A DNA stretch of 64,000 bases from Prorocentrum cordatum (taxonomy: Eukaryota > Sar > Dinophyceae > Prorocentrales > Prorocentraceae). The stretch lies in NCBI GenBank assembly GCA_963575745.1, contig CAUYUJ010015024.1, forward strand, positions 222,501-286,500. The letters are read 5' to 3'. Below the pieces are notes generated by a model. That model was not told the origin of the DNA, did no database searches, and saw only the letters and a program-made list of their open reading frames with translations. Positions 10,696-20,380 of this stretch are shown piece after piece. Each line of letters begins with the position of its first letter. The first letter of the stretch is position 1. A program made the position numbers and the translations under genes.

Positions 10696-10744
10696 TTGCT
10701 TTCCTAGATGCTCCAACTCCTGGGTAGTGTCGCACTGGGATAAT
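10696..10744. repeat. 49 bp module after a simple array; unoccupied counterpart of the 29.5 kb insertion site
   Basis: GCTTTCCTAGATGCTCCAAC, then TCCTGGGTAGTGTCGCACTG and GGATAAT. At 29494-29519 and 29928-29950 the same sequence is split in two by a foldback element. In both places the module follows directly on a simple-repeat array. Confidence 0.8.
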
Positions 10745-10769
10745 TTGCGCTTTATGTAAATCCATATGA

Positions 10770-11523
10770 TCAATTAATTAACCTTGCGGTCGTGGTCGCT
10801 AGCGACTTGTTGCGCCATTCTGCCTTCTGAGCACCTTGTCCATACCAATCTAGAACATGCCCAGGTAGGTTATGCAGGTTTCCCTGCTGATTTGCATGCG
10901 CATCGCCATCAGTTGGTCGGGGCGCGCGCACAAGTAGTAGCCACTTGCAGATCGGATCCGCTGGGCTACGTGTTAGCGCGGTCGTACTTGAGGCCGAAGT
11001 GGCAGAAACGCATGCGCATGACTTGTGCATCAAGATCTTCAATAGCTTCTCGCATGGGACCTTGTTTCCAGAAGTATCCCGGTGGCCCCACAAGTACAAT
11101 GGCAATGCGTAGAGCCCGAGTTTTTGACATCGAATTTTGGATGCGCTGGTAGCGTGGCCCTGCACTCTTGCCAGACAGCCCCACATGCCAATCAGCAGGT
11201 GGTGCCACCCACAATATCTGGTGATCGCCCGAGAGTAATACACCCAAATACTGTGTACCAATGAAGGTCATTACCTCTGTATGTGTAATACGGTCACACA
11301 TGTATCCACGGGCTCGGAGTTCAGCGCAGGCCGTCCGTGTATCTTCAATAACAAATGCACGAGAATGATAATGATGCGGCAATCCTTGTTTTTCTGCAGC
11401 GGCCACGCAGCCGGGCCCACTGCTGGTCGTGGCAGCCGCGCAGCCGGGCTTGCCACAGTCCCTGGCACGCACAGCCGGTGCCTGGGAAAAGAATGCAGGT
11501 TCCCCCGCGTTTGCTGACAGCAC
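10770..11523 (-). pseudogene. Conserved C-terminal domain of the element, function unknown
   Basis: One frame reads THTEVMTFIGTQYLGVLLSG, DHQILWVAPPADWHVGLSG, RYQRIQNSMSKTRALRIAIV, LVGPPGYFWKQGPMREAIED and VMRMRFCHFGLKYDRANT, then stops near 10966. The neighbouring frame goes on with LTRSPADPICKWLLLVRAPR and GHVLDWYGQGAQKAEWRNKS to a stop at 10770. Alternating hydrophobic strands and CHFGLKYD look well conserved. From memory this pattern recurs in dinoflagellate repetitive ORFs, but I cannot name a fold. The frame change lies near the ANT stop. Confidence 0.45.
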
Positions 11524-11580
11524 CTGAGTGTTCGGCCTGTCCGAGCAAGCGCGAGTGGCCGTTGCGCGCGCCTGCCCCCG

Positions 11581-12234
11581 TCACTCGTTTGGCGATGGGG
11601 GCGCCCAAATGCCTGTGCCATGCTGCGCTGCAGAGCCGCTGCTCGAAGTAAAAATATCAAACTTCTCAGCGGCATCATCCCCTTCCGCAGGTGTCCCTGC
11701 CTGCGCGTCGGGCGGCGTCCATCTCGTGCCCTCCTTGTATATGGCCTGATCTATCTTCGCCTGCAAATTCCGTAAGGCGAAGTCCTTGTCGGCCGAGGTA
11801 GGGTGTGTCCCAAAGGACGCACTCCTGCGATGCCATGTTTTCAATGTGTTGTTCACCAAAAACTGGGTCGTGAAAGCGAACGTCTCCTCGTTGATGGAGA
11901 AACTGGTGCCCTTTGTGTATTGTGACAACGTATATGCGTGGGCATCGCTCACAGCAGGTGCCCCTGCGGTTGGCTCTGGATCGGATGCCTCCTTGACGAG
12001 CAATGGGCCATCTTCGCGCTGAGGGTCGGCCGCAATAGTAAACGACGTCGACCCTTTATCCTCAGTAGCCGCCCCGTACTCGTCAGCCTTGCGTGCCACA
12101 TGTCCAGAAGGTGTCTTTATCAAATCGAATACTTCGGTTCCCTTTCCAAGTGGGATATTGTACATCTCCGCGCCAGGGATGATGATCTTCTCGTGCCCCT
12201 GCTCCAGGATCAGGATGGCCTTCATGTTGGACAT
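11581..12234 (-). pseudogene. Post-protease region of the copia-like polyprotein
   Basis: It continues the protease domain after a frameshift: MSNMKAILILEQGHEKIIIP, then GAEMYNIPLGKGTEVFDLIK and TPSGHVARKAD, which closes the protease fold. Two in-frame tags (TAGAPAV near 11960 and QAGTPAE near 11693) follow. The last part is hydrophilic and ends at a stop near 11581. No integrase H-H-C-C or D-D-E signature is seen. Confidence 0.55.
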
Positions 12235-13339
12235 GCTCCTCAGAACCCAGGATAGCAGGGAGGTTATCCCCAGAACCCTCAGCTACAATTGCTGAATAAG
12301 TATCAAGTCTCGGCACAGCAGGTGCCCCCGCCGGACCCCCCCTTTCTTCGCGCGCAATCTTGCAGTGCAGGGATTTATCGAATATCGCGGCGCCGTGTCC
12401 CACTCCTGACACGTAGAGCCTCTTCGTCAGTTTCAGCCTCTTGATGGCGTGTCCGTGGGAGCGAGATGCCGGTTCAAAGGTCTGCGCCGTCTTTAAACCA
12501 ATGATATTAACATTACTGCCAATATCCAGCAGTATAATCAACATACCATTGATCACAGTTTCACCGTTAGCTGCCATGGCTAGTTCGTGGCGTTCACCAA
12601 AGAGTCCAGGCACTTTAGACAATGTCGTGCCATGCGTGCTTCTGCGGCGCCTCTGCTCCAACACCCAGTCGTTTCGTGACAGAAATGTGAAGACATTCGT
12701 ATATCCACGAGCCTCCTCTTCCGTAGTAGGATTCCTTTCAAAGATCCAGGCTGTAGGATATTCGTCATATGTATATGGGTGTGATGCGGAGGTAGTGGGC
12801 AAGCTCAGGAACGTGTCCTCATCCGCGCGCATGCCCATCTGACCATCCGTGTTTAACATAAGCAAAGTATGCATCATATCGCGTTCGGATATCACACTAT
12901 TGCTACTGCGCAGGCTTACAGGGCTCTTCGTCCTGCGCTGGCTGCGTGGACGAAGGTCTCGCCCATATGGCATGTGTGTATGCGGAGACTGAAGCCACTG
13001 AGCGCCCCTGTCGGTAGCCCTTTCCATGCGCCTCGACCACTTGTCGTTCACTGGCACCGAATGTGGTGCTGATGCAGCAGGTGTCCCTGCGTTATTGTCG
13101 GTCTCTGCCGCCAGTGGCATGGGCGTATCTATAGTAGGTACCCCTGCAAGTGTGGTTGCCTCCGTTGCTAGCCCCGCGTTGGCTGATAATGCAGGCTGCC
13201 CCGCTGGTGTCGTCATCGAGACTGCCGCAGTACCCATCATCATCGCCGTGGCGCGGTTAAGCTCTTCACGGAGGTCCCGGAGCTCGTTCGCCCCTGAGTG
13301 CATCTTCGCGACGATTGAGTGACTCCTGATCTCCAGCAA
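12083..13339 (-). pseudogene. Retroviral-type aspartic protease of the copia-like element
   Basis: The enzyme cleaves the element's own polyprotein. A 418-residue frame contains NGMLIILLDIGSNVNIIG; D-I-G-S at 12526-12515 replaces the usual D-T/S-G catalytic motif. Downstream are TKRLYVSGVGHGAAIFDKSL (flap region) and LDTYSAIVAEGSGDNLPAIL followed by G, where retroviral proteases have the second hydrophobic-hydrophobic-G signature. Just after that the true frame shifts near 12235 into MSNMKAILILEQGHEKIIIP. Upstream 200 residues are Ala/Thr-rich with five AGxPA tags, then YDEYPTAWIFERNPTTEEEA. The Ile in place of Thr/Ser suggests lost or altered catalysis, though some dinoflagellate copies carry similar changes. 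Confidence 0.7.
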
Positions 13340-13356
13340 GCGCGCAGGGGAACCCG

Positions 13357-13546
13357 GCAGTAATTAGGCCAACACCCCTGCAGCTAGCGCAGGGGGGCCT
13401 CACTCGCGGAAACTTCCATGTTCCCAGCCAACTGTGTCTCCACATGAGCATGTGCCACTCGATCCCAGCATTGTGCGTGGAATATGTGGCCGCGCTGGAG
13501 CCGCCAGACTATCGTGGTTCATGGAATGGTCCAGGCACATAGCACA
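13357..13546 (-). pseudogene. RING-H2-like zinc finger, frameshifted
   Basis: RING fingers bind two zinc ions and usually act as E3 ubiquitin ligases. The first Cys pair is C-A-M-C-L-D (codons 13546-13544 and 13537-13535). In another frame follows G-H-I-F-H-A-Q-C-W-D (His 13488-13486, His 13479-13477, Cys 13470-13468), the hallmark C-G-H-x-F-H-x2-C segment. The last pair is C-W-P-N-Y-C-R (Cys 13374-13372 and 13359-13357), one residue wider than the usual C-P-x-C. A TAG lies near 13382, and a palindromic CCCCTGCAGCTAGCGCAGGG interrupts the region between the middle and last ligands. The indel lies between the first pair and the His pair. Confidence 0.6.
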
Positions 13547-13619
13547 CTGGTTGAAGTCGCCGTCGCTGGTGATGGGCGGTGTTGCCGATGGCCTGATACG
13601 CGTCTGACGCTCCAGGGTG

Positions 13620-16600
13620 GACTCACCAGCCTCGTGCCGAATCGGTGGTGCCGTCGGTAGCTGCATTGATGCAAGCGTGGCTGGACTGCTCGCAGGTGTC
13701 CCTGCTGCATTGGGATTGGCAGGTTGCCCCGCGCGGCTCAGCATTCCATTGGCCTGACGCTCCTGATTTCTGCGCTGGCGGGCAGACTGCGTCGCCAGGT
13801 TGGCCTGCTGCGCCTCATGTATGGCTAGGATCTCAGGGCGCAGCCCTCCCATGGTCGATGGCAGTACTAGGCCTGGGGCCTGTTGTTGCACATCTTGGTC
13901 CATGGGGGCGGCCAGAGATCCATAGTGAGGTATCTGGCCTGGCGCACCTGATGCATACCCTGAGCCACGCGTCAGCTGAGACTGGTAGAAGTCGTCGGCC
14001 GTCGCCCGAACATATGGGTTCTCGGGCCGTGTCCCCAATCGGGAAGTACCACTCACCTGAGCGTGATAGCCTGGATAGAGTGGGTGATCCATTAGTGCTG
14101 CTGTTGGACGGTCAGCAGACGTTGGGTCGCATGTCGGATGATTGAAAAATGCTGGCACATATCCGAACCGATTGGGGTTGTCTGGCGATGGATTTGAATC
14201 AGGAACAGACTCCCAAGGCGGAGGTCAATGCCGTCCCTACGCATACTCTGAGCGGCTTCACGCATCTGCCTGTCCATCCACTCGTGCTGACCAACCAAAC
14301 TCTCGGTCCTCTGTAAGGCATATTGGTCAGGAGAAGCTGGTTGCCCCGCATGTGGACGTGGCGATGCAAATGGCGATGTCGCTTGTAAAGCCTGATAGAG
14401 CTGCGGATCCATTCGAATGCTTTGGAGCCTCGCCTGCAGGCTGTTAGTGCTCCCAATACTCCGTGGAGTACCAAATGGTGTAGTAGCTCTGCTCATTGGA
14501 GCAAATGACGCAGGTTGCCCTGCAGGTACTGGCAGTTGCTGTACATGAGCACGCCACGGATCGTTAACGCACAGCGTGTCGGAGGGCGTGATGCCACTTG
14601 AAGTAATGCCTGTCACATCCGCGTTCTGAGCTTGTATCCAGGATCCATCAGATCCCCCTGCAGGTGTTCCCGCGTGATGCGCGTCCTGCATCATGAGTGC
14701 TGTTGAGAACTCGACGTCCTGAGCTGGAGGCGGATCGGGACACTTCAAATTGTATGGGATCTTTGGGATGAACAAATCCTCCAAAGAAGATGCGTCATTA
14801 CGGAATTCGTACATCCTTTCAATAGAAATATTACCACTCGGATACGGCTGACTGCTGTCCCGCAGATGTAAAGGATTGACCCATATGTCCCGCACGATTG
14901 CACTGACAACTGTGGTTGGGCAGAATCCCGATCAACAGGGCAATGTGGGTCGGGAAAATCCTGCCGTTACGGTCCGCTGCCATGACGATGTCATTCGCTG
15001 AGCGCCAAATCGGAAGGTTGTCTCGAAGCAGGTTTTCCCCGCTAACCATGGCCGGCACCTCGGAATCAACGCGCAGGTCGGATTGAATCCGATTGTCACC
15101 AGGAAGGTATGGGCAGCCATGTACAAACTGTCTGCCTCTCTTCTTGCTGGTGTCACCGGAGCGGCATGACAATCCAATACTAAGTATACTCGGTATAAGT
15201 TCCCCATTGGGCTCCAAGAATGAAGCCGCAAGGTGCACCAGGAGCGGACAAATCCGCAATTCTCATATATAGATATATAATGATTCAGGGCACAATATAC
15301 CAAGGCTGCTGTGTCCGTTACTTGGACGGATGAAGTACGCGTCGTGCTTCTCGGAGGAGTACTTCAACTTCTTGAGCTGCAGCCTGTTCTTTTTCATTCC
15401 AGTCTCATCAGCCATGCCAATAAGTTCCAGAACAGCGTAAGCCTGGTACGCCCAGTGCTTGTCCTTGAGCTTGTACCGCGCCATCTCCAGGTGCTAGTAT
15501 TGGTAGTTCTCATATCCTTCAGCTGGCCAGTTGTTGAATAACTGTGGCAATTCTGCCCAATCCGTCGCATTTGTCGCGAGATCACACTTCCCGCAGGAAT
15601 CCGTCCGAAAGCTTACCTTTATGAAAAGGTGTGTGACGAAGGGCAGTCGTCAGCCACTCTGAAATCTCACGCTGGCTGTCGTAGCTAAACTTCGGCTTGT
15701 GAACATCTACTGAGTTGCAGACCCCTTCTAGATATGCGTTCTCAGAGGTCAAGCGTGAGTACAGGGCGTTTCCGCAAGAGGTTGCGCGCTACTTGGCGCG
15801 CGCGTGACTCTGGGTCATGATGAATAGCAGTGTCCACGAGGTTGCATTGCACCACCATGTGTCGATCAGACCCGTCGTCAATCTGGGGATGATGCGCTGG
15901 GTTGATCTTCATGCGGTTGGACGTGCGTATGCTTTCCCAGCACTCTCGGCACTCCACTGGCACCTCCAACGCGGGGGCAGGTTGCCCCGCTGAGCTCTGA
16001 GCAGGTTGCCCCGCGGAGCTCTGAGCAGGTTGCCCCGCGGAACGCGGGGCTGCCACTGGTGCGGCAGGCGCTGCGGCGCTCGCCGCCGATATGGCAGCGC
16101 CAGCAGTTCCCCTGGGCGTCCGTGGAGTTCCTGTCGGGTACTGATATCGAAGTCCTGACGTGTCTTTTCCTTGATGCTACAGGACTCGACTGTCTTATCT
16201 CTGGGCACCATTCCTGGCGCCTTAGACGAGGTGGCCAGTAGCTTTTCAGCACCACGTTTCGTACAGAAAGCATCCCTTGTCCGTCCTTCCAGCGCGGGCA
16301 CCCATCCGGGCCTGTGCGTCCGACCTGGCGTAGGGCCGCGACGTGCCACAAGCTCCCTTGGAGTGGGCGTACTGGTTCCTGGAAATGCAGCTGCTGCGGC
16401 AGCCACTGCTGGTCCTCTGGGTCGTTGTCGATCAGCAGGTTGCCCCGAATGTCGCTGCTGCTAGCTGTCTCCAGGGTTGGGGTCATCTGGGCTCTTCCTC
16501 TTCGTTCTCTTGGGTCTGAACCGATCGGGGCCAAGAGATGGGCTTGATGAATCAGAAGATGGAAGAATATCGATGATCGCCTCTGGCTTTGGCTTAGGAG

Positions 16601-18258
16601 TTGCCTTCGCCGCGGCTCCTGCCGGCGTCCCATGTGCGTAACGCATGGGGCCTCGGTCAGGATTTAAATCGAAATTATCTGGCGTCCTGAGGGCCATGTT
16701 TTTAATCATGGCGTTCCGCCGTTCGACGATGCCTGTCTTTATCCAGCCAATACTCTGAGCACGGCAAGCAATCCGCATCCCAGGAGATAGATCCATATCT
16801 TTTGTGACAACGCACACGGGGTCGATCGGGGTGTCCGTCCGATGCGCAACGTCCGTGGTGCCCGAATTGCTGGACTCGTAGCCTTCCGGGGCAGCGCCCG
16901 TAGGATCAACTTCTTCAGCCGTCTCATGATCTTCATCTTCACCAGCTTCTGGTTGGCCTTCTTCTTCTGATTTGTGATCAGAAGGTTTCCCTGCGTGCCA
17001 ATCGCGATTGAACTGCAGCAAATAATGAGTGGGCACCAAGTTCTTCCAAACGAAGCTTGTGCGAGCTATTTCTTCGGCTGTGGCGTGATCGTAATCGCTC
17101 TCCGTCAGCTGCTCATTATATGGCGTAGTGTTGGGTTCGGCACAATAACCCCGACCATCACCATGAAACCAGACCCACGGTGTGTTCCTAAAATTCGGGC
17201 TCCTTGATGGGCGCCCCATGGGGCAACCGAGCCTGTGGTCGGCAGATTCGGGGCATGAGCAACGAACGCTTCTGTAGAGCTGTCGCTCCTCGATGATAGC
17301 CCTCTTGACGTTGCCCGTGGCCATCTTATCTGGTGATTTGGTAGGTCATGTCCTCGTCGAGCGCATGATCTTACCCTCCCATCTCGTTTGACCTTGCAAA
17401 GAGAATGCCAGTTCCGGATGCGATGCTCACTCCAACCCTGAGCCAGCCAGTATTCCATATGGCCTGAGAGTATGCACTGACGAGCCAGTCCAGCCTCCGC
17501 GTAGCCCTTTGGACGCTGTATGCTACCTCCTGGATAATTTCCTCCTCGCCGTCGGTCATCTTGACGCGGGCGCCCCCGCAAGCGCCCCCTCCTCGGGGGA
17601 GTATCTGGTCTACTCGCCTGCCATGGCAAGGCCTTTGGGGCCCCCGCATCAAGGGGAAACGGGCGCTGAGTACCGCTAGAACGAGCACCGCTGGAGCGGG
17701 CTCGCGCGCGATCTGGCAAGCGGCCGGGAACCCGACCGCGACCAATCATGCGGTCACTGTCTTCCCGTTCGTCGCCCGCGTCGCCATCGCGATAGTCCTT
17801 CTTCCCCCGGGCTGAGCGGCCCGGAGATCGCTTCTGGCGGCTGGGGGGTCGATCTGACGCAACGAAAATGTATTGAAATTCTCCATTATGACCTAGCTCA
17901 TATTGAATACGCTCAGATAGATCACCAGCGTCTCGCGGGTTTCCCCGCAGAGGATCATCATCAATCAATCCATGTCTGTCGGATTTCCAAACACCCGGGG
18001 ATAGAGCATCGCATGGATTTCCTCATTTGTTGCAGGCATGGTAGATTCTGAGTCCGCGGGCGCCCCCGCCATGCCAAAGTCTCCTTCGGCGGGCGTGTGG
18101 AAATTCTCGACAAACTCAATATCTGATGGTTGCCCCGCGATGGGTATACCCAGCCATGCTGCCAAATCAATGTCAATGTCGCCAGTGACCGCCTCCTCGA
18201 ACAGCTCGTCGGCGTAGTTCTCGAGAGTCACGCTGGCGCTTAGGTGCCTGGCAACCAT
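13620..18258 (-). pseudogene. Linker regions of the copia-like polyprotein, function unknown
   Basis: Several - strand frames carry ordered, coding-like sequence: 18258-17965 (ASVTLENYADELFEEAVTGD), 17324-16461 (287 residues, acidic, with NTPWVWFHGDGRGYC and GWIKTGIVERRNAMIKNMAL), 16056-15742 (VECRECWESIRTSNRMKIN), 15484-15263 (KDKHWAYQAYAVLELIGMAD), 15259-14900 (PAMVSGENLLRDNLPIWRS) and 14895-14092 (WVNPLHLRDSSQPYPSGNIS). AGxPA tags are scattered through them in frame. I do not recognise individual domains. Frame changes between pieces could be introns or indels; typical dinoflagellate intron ends were not obvious. Confidence 0.5.
15977..16038 (-). repeat. Exact 24 bp tandem of family B tags
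   Basis: Three GCAGGTTGCCCCGC copies start at 15977, 16001 and 16025, separated by TGAGCTCTGA or GGAGCTCTGA. On the - strand they read SAGQPAQS-SAGQPAQS-SAGQPA within a frame that continues into VECRECWESIRTSN. Confidence 0.9.
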
Positions 18259-18386
18259 GAAGTGATCAAGCGTGGCTGAGCTGTCGGCAAGGTCGGCTAC
18301 TGGCGACCCCCAATCAACATATTGTATGTCGGAGTCTGTTGAGCCAGATGTCTTGACGGACCCCTGCCTCTTCCATCACCTCGGGG

Positions 18387-18428
18387 GCATTCGCGTCGGA
18401 AATGTTAGGTACTGTGGCACAGATCGCA
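18387..18428 (-). pseudogene. CCHC zinc knuckle with an in-frame stop
   Basis: In the - strand frame C-D-L-C-H-S-T-stop-H-F-R-R-E-C-P gives the C-x2-C-x4-H-x4-C spacing of Gag nucleocapsid knuckles. Codons: first Cys 18428-18426, last Cys 18389-18387. The TAA at 18407-18405 sits one codon before the His, where a GAA-to-TAA change would explain it. The upstream basic RRRASGKGKGRRGNPKDANG and downstream GDGRGRGPSRHLAQQ fit an RNA-binding region. Confidence 0.8.
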
Positions 18429-18571
18429 CTCCATAGTTTTACCGTTGGCATCCTTCGGGTTCCCCCGCCGCCCCTTGCCTTTGCCTGACGCGCGCCTGCG
18501 GTTTCTGCCGGCACCTAAAAACATGTCATGCTGAGGTCCAGAAAGAGACGCTAAGAATGCTAGTGCGCCTC

Positions 18572-19899
18572 AGCCATGTAATCGCCGACGCTTCCCGTTG
18601 CCTTTACTTCGACCCTTGCCTTGTCCTGCAAGTGATCGTCGCGCAATACGTCTTACTTTTCGGACTGGTTTATTCGTGGATCTCACCCAACGACGCTGGT
18701 TCTTGATAGCCTAAAAATAACCATTGAGCTTGTTGCTCTTCAGTAGGGTATGTAGGCATATCAAAGCAATCCAGGGCGGCGGCTTCGTCATCTGAAGACG
18801 CATCCGCATCGTTGCCGGAGTCGCAGTCGGACTCGGCGGGTTGCCCCGTTGAGCCCATTCGGGTCATGGCTTGCATGGGGGAGACCGCGTCGGGCGGCCC
18901 CCTGGGTCTGGCCCAGGAGTCTTGCGACCCCGAAGCAGTTCCACCAGTCTGAGCCAGCAGTGTAGTGGTCTCAGTTGACTGTGGATGATCGTTCCAGACG
19001 TTGTTGGCAGGTTGCTCCGCGTTGGCCTGCACGTGGAAGGTCTCGGCTCGATGATCGCGACTAAATATACCATCAATATTGCCAGGGGGGTTCTCTCAGC
19101 TATGTGCGCATATGACCTCATGCGTTCTAGTAGAGCGTCAAAGTGTGGTTGGTCTCTCGGCATGAAGTGGTTCAGAGGCTTGAGGAGTTGTTGCGCGCGC
19201 GATGTCCCCACTCCAAGAGCTGCGAATAGAATTGCTGCTCAGATTTGGAAGTTGGGGATGTTGAAGCCGGCTGTTTCGGCTTCATAACGGGCTATCTCAA
19301 ACCGTGCTAACGTCTGGTCGATACGTTCACCCGCATGGACTCGAAAGTCAATAAGAGCCGTGCCAGAGTTGAGTTGGCGTTCTTCTTCTAGGTTCTCGAA
19401 CCTCGTGCTTAAGAGGAACATAATGTAGGTGGCGCCGTCGGCGTGGCGACCGCCTATGTTGACGCCAAAATTAATAACTGCTGGGGGGACTATCGTGGCT
19501 ATAGTCTATAGTCCGTGCGAGACCTCCCAAACCTCGCTGCAAAGCTGCAGCCTGCTGGGAGGGCGTCATATTGCCTGTGGTCACTTTGATCCAGGCATGT
19601 ACTTCGCGGACGGATTCGCGAAAAGGTACTTGACCGGCGGGGTCCCAATGGGGGCCGGTCGTTTTTGCGTCGTCTCCGCCACGCATATGTCCTACCGCAC
19701 ACCCAATAGCGACCCATGTGAGCCCAAAGATAGTAACACCAATCCAATGGCCCCGTGGAGTCGGATGTAGTCGGTTGGGACTTATGCTGTTTAGTCGTAA
19801 GTCTGCGTGGAGTCGGAGGCGGCGGTGCGTCGTACCGCATGTTTCCATGCAGTACGTCTTCGAAGAAACTTCCAATTGGAGTAGGTGGGTGGACTTCAA
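18572..19899 (-). pseudogene. Gag-like capsid region of the copia-like element
   Basis: Gag packages element RNA. From 19899 downward the frame reads ...VREVHAWIKVTTGNMTPSQQ, AAALQRGLGGLAR: the S/T-P-x-Q-Q-A-A-x-x-x-x-x-L-G-G-x-A-R pattern typical of copia Gag. Another frame (19421-19239) reads FENLEEERQLNSG and ERIDQTLARFEIARYEAE, corresponding to the Gag helix with L-x-R-F-E. The next (19211-18864) has QQLLKPLNHFMPRDQPHFDA. A further frame (19032-18670) is acidic and Ser-rich. A last piece near 18708-18572 reads NQRRWVRSTNKPVRKVRRIA and GQGKGRSKGNGKRRRLHG, the basic RNA-binding tail. At least four frame changes separate these pieces. Confidence 0.65.
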
Positions 19900-19900
19900 G

Positions 19901-20380
19901 AGTGTAATAGCGCAGGGCTGTAAGATGTAAGTAAGAGACCTCCGCTTGGACAGAGGTATCGCTGCAAGTTTCCCTGCGGCACTGCGTACTTAAATACATT
20001 CCTCCGCGCAAACCCACTGCACCCTCATGTTCCACTATATCTGTAGTCCACCAGATAGTGCCGTGGATGGTGAGGAGTAGAGCACGAGCTGACCACCATA
20101 GGCCAGCTACGCTACCAAGTTTGAAAGGGGGCTGGTAGGCCCAGCCAGCAGCTTCGCCTCAGGCGAAGCCAAGCTCCCGCTCTGTTGCACCGTAGTAACG
20201 ATAGTCCCAATATGAGAGGATGTGCCGTCTCAAGCAGTAGGAATATTCTTTTGGTCTCGATAGCGATTGTGTGCCTCGCAGTGAGGCAGTCATAGTTGGG
20301 CGGCCGGCCGCTTGAGCCGACGCGGCCGCGGGCGCACGCTCGCTTCCACTCCTTACGTCCCTCAGCTCGCTTTAGAATCA
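19901..20380. other. Spacer between the copia-like element and the family C satellite
   Basis: Contains a short perfect hairpin, GCTTCGCC-TCA-GGCGAAGC, at 20151-20169 and a GC-rich CGGCCGGCCG segment near 20300. No coding sequence is convincing. Confidence 0.4.

Larger units (their letters stand above)
10873..19020 (-). repeat. Family B palindromic tags, AGxPA (about 20 copies)
   Basis: Read on the + strand the consensus is GCAGGTnnCCCYGC, an imperfect 14 bp palindrome; on the coding - strand it encodes A-G-x-P-A with x = Gln, Thr, Ala, Val, Glu or Lys. Clear copies start at 10873, 11494, 11687, 11954, 12318, 13077, 13134, 13191, 13692, 13719, 14510, 14660, 15977, 16001, 16025, 16435, 16979, 17936, 18057, 18836 and 19007. 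All clear copies lie in or next to the copia-like frames. Confidence 0.85.
10770..19900 (-). mobile_element. Copia-like LTR retroelement remnant (Gag, CCHC, RING, protease), no RT or integrase seen
   Basis: Read from high to low coordinates, the - strand carries a Gag-like region (19.9-18.57 kb), a CCHC knuckle (18.43-18.39), long acidic and Gln-rich linker regions (18.26-13.6), a RING finger (13.55-13.36), a retroviral-type aspartic protease (12.6-12.1) and a conserved C-terminal region (11.5-10.77). The reading frame changes many times and contains several stops, so the copy is dead or needs extensive splicing. The protein order matches copia-type polyproteins that I recognise from dinoflagellate genomes. 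Integrase and reverse transcriptase, which normally follow protease, are absent; the sequence turns into simple repeats below 10.77 kb. Terminal repeats were not found. Confidence 0.75.

Noticed and set aside
15170-15260. RNA 2-prime-phosphotransferase-like segment in the copia-like linker
   Set aside because: A resemblance was considered but no R-H-x-R or comparable catalytic pattern could be found.
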